From positions 1 to 64,000 of the forward strand of contig PNAJ01000160.1 in assembly GCA_003170295.1 (NCBI GenBank): 64,000 bases of DNA, written 5' to 3'. Origin of the DNA: Bryobacterales bacterium. GTDB lineage: Bacteria > Acidobacteriota > Terriglobia > Bryobacterales > Bryobacteraceae. The notes beneath the pieces are model-generated. The model saw only the letters and a list, made by a program, of their open reading frames with translations. It was not told the origin of the DNA and ran no database searches. How positions within the stretch are numbered: position 1 is the stretch's first letter; every line of letters begins with the position of its first letter. The position numbers were made by a program, and so were the translations under genes. Below, in pieces: positions 63,866 through 64,000 of the stretch.

Positions 63866-64000
63866 TCCCGCTCATTTTTCTTTCCACGCTTTTCTTCGGA
63901 GTGATCAGCCTGTTTACCTCGGGCAAGTTCATGATGAGGCCCGCCCGCCTGTGGGCCCGTTCGCTCCTTAGAATTGCCGGCGTCCGCGTGAAAGTCGAAG
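63835..64000 (+). CDS. 1-acyl-glycerol-3-phosphate acyltransferase (partial, runs off the window)
   Basis: First 55 codons only. AFLWSVVFVIPLIFLSTLFF is an N-terminal TM helix; the following RPARLWARSLLRIAGVRVKVE is the usual sequence ahead of the HX4D catalytic motif in PlsC-type acyltransferases, which lies beyond the window. ATG at 63835, overlapping folC. Assignment is from the N-terminal pattern only. Confidence 0.65.
   Translation, partial: MAFLWSVVFVIPLIFLSTLFFGVISLFTSGKFMMRPARLWARSLLRIAGVRVKVE

Noticed and set aside
1-64000. Prophage or integrated plasmid covering the accessory regions
   Set aside because: No integrase, phage structural, replication or partition genes were seen; accessory traits are explained by small cassettes and repeats.

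Overview
The window reads as a high-GC chromosomal segment of an acidobacterium close to Bryobacterales / 'Candidatus Solibacter'. The clues are four very large secreted proteins that end in the C-terminal domain first catalogued in Solibacter (TIGR03437 type), two ABC-less MacB/FtsX-like permeases of the acidobacterial 'duplicated orphan permease' (ADOP) type, a planctomycete-style cytochrome fused to other domains, and many short inverted repeats between genes. No rRNA, CRISPR array or transposase gene was seen. One tRNA (Gln, anticodon CTG) is present.

Layout. 1-1.8 kb: secreted metzincin protease. 1.85-5.0 kb: a tightly overlapping four-gene minus-strand cassette (HARE-HTH/Nudix protein, three-TM protein with an unassigned soluble domain, NadM-like adenylyltransferase, D12-class DNA adenine methylase). 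This is the best candidate for an undescribed system. 5.1-6.8 kb: toxin-antitoxin cluster (broken Xre gene, PIN/AbrB pair, RelE-HigA pair with a palindromic operator). 6.9-16.2 kb: NHL-repeat protein, murB, a DUF2461 gene, a cytochrome-ankyrin-terpenoid-cyclase-like fusion, two methyltransferases and a secreted EXORDIUM-like protein behind a near-consensus promoter. 16.2-26.1 kb: a lamin-tail/clostripain protease, then a redox cluster: multicopper oxidase, two cytochromes c, an SDR with a decayed partial copy, and a Tat-exported thiamine-diphosphate enzyme. 26.2-37.3 kb: accessory DNA with two ADOP permeases, a methyltransferase pseudogene with several lesions, a MITE-like element between two 153-bp copies of an ADOP 3' end, a truncated amidohydrolase, the tRNA and small secreted proteins. 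37.3-47.7 kb: three giant secreted proteins. 47.75-58.4 kb: a type II secretion operon in the order gspE-F-G-H-I-J-K-L-M-C-D with mostly overlapping genes. 58.7-60.2 kb: ECF sigma / anti-sigma / secreted-protein operon. 60.3-64 kb: mazE remnant, HicB-like protein, amino-acid permease, folC and the start of a plsC-like gene.

How the parts fit: the secretion operon sits beside several large signal-peptide proteins that are natural candidate substrates. Dispersed hairpins, MITE-like elements, partial gene duplications and remnants lie between intact operons, showing a genome rich in short repeats and gene decay. All functions are read from motifs and family resemblance; no database search was run.
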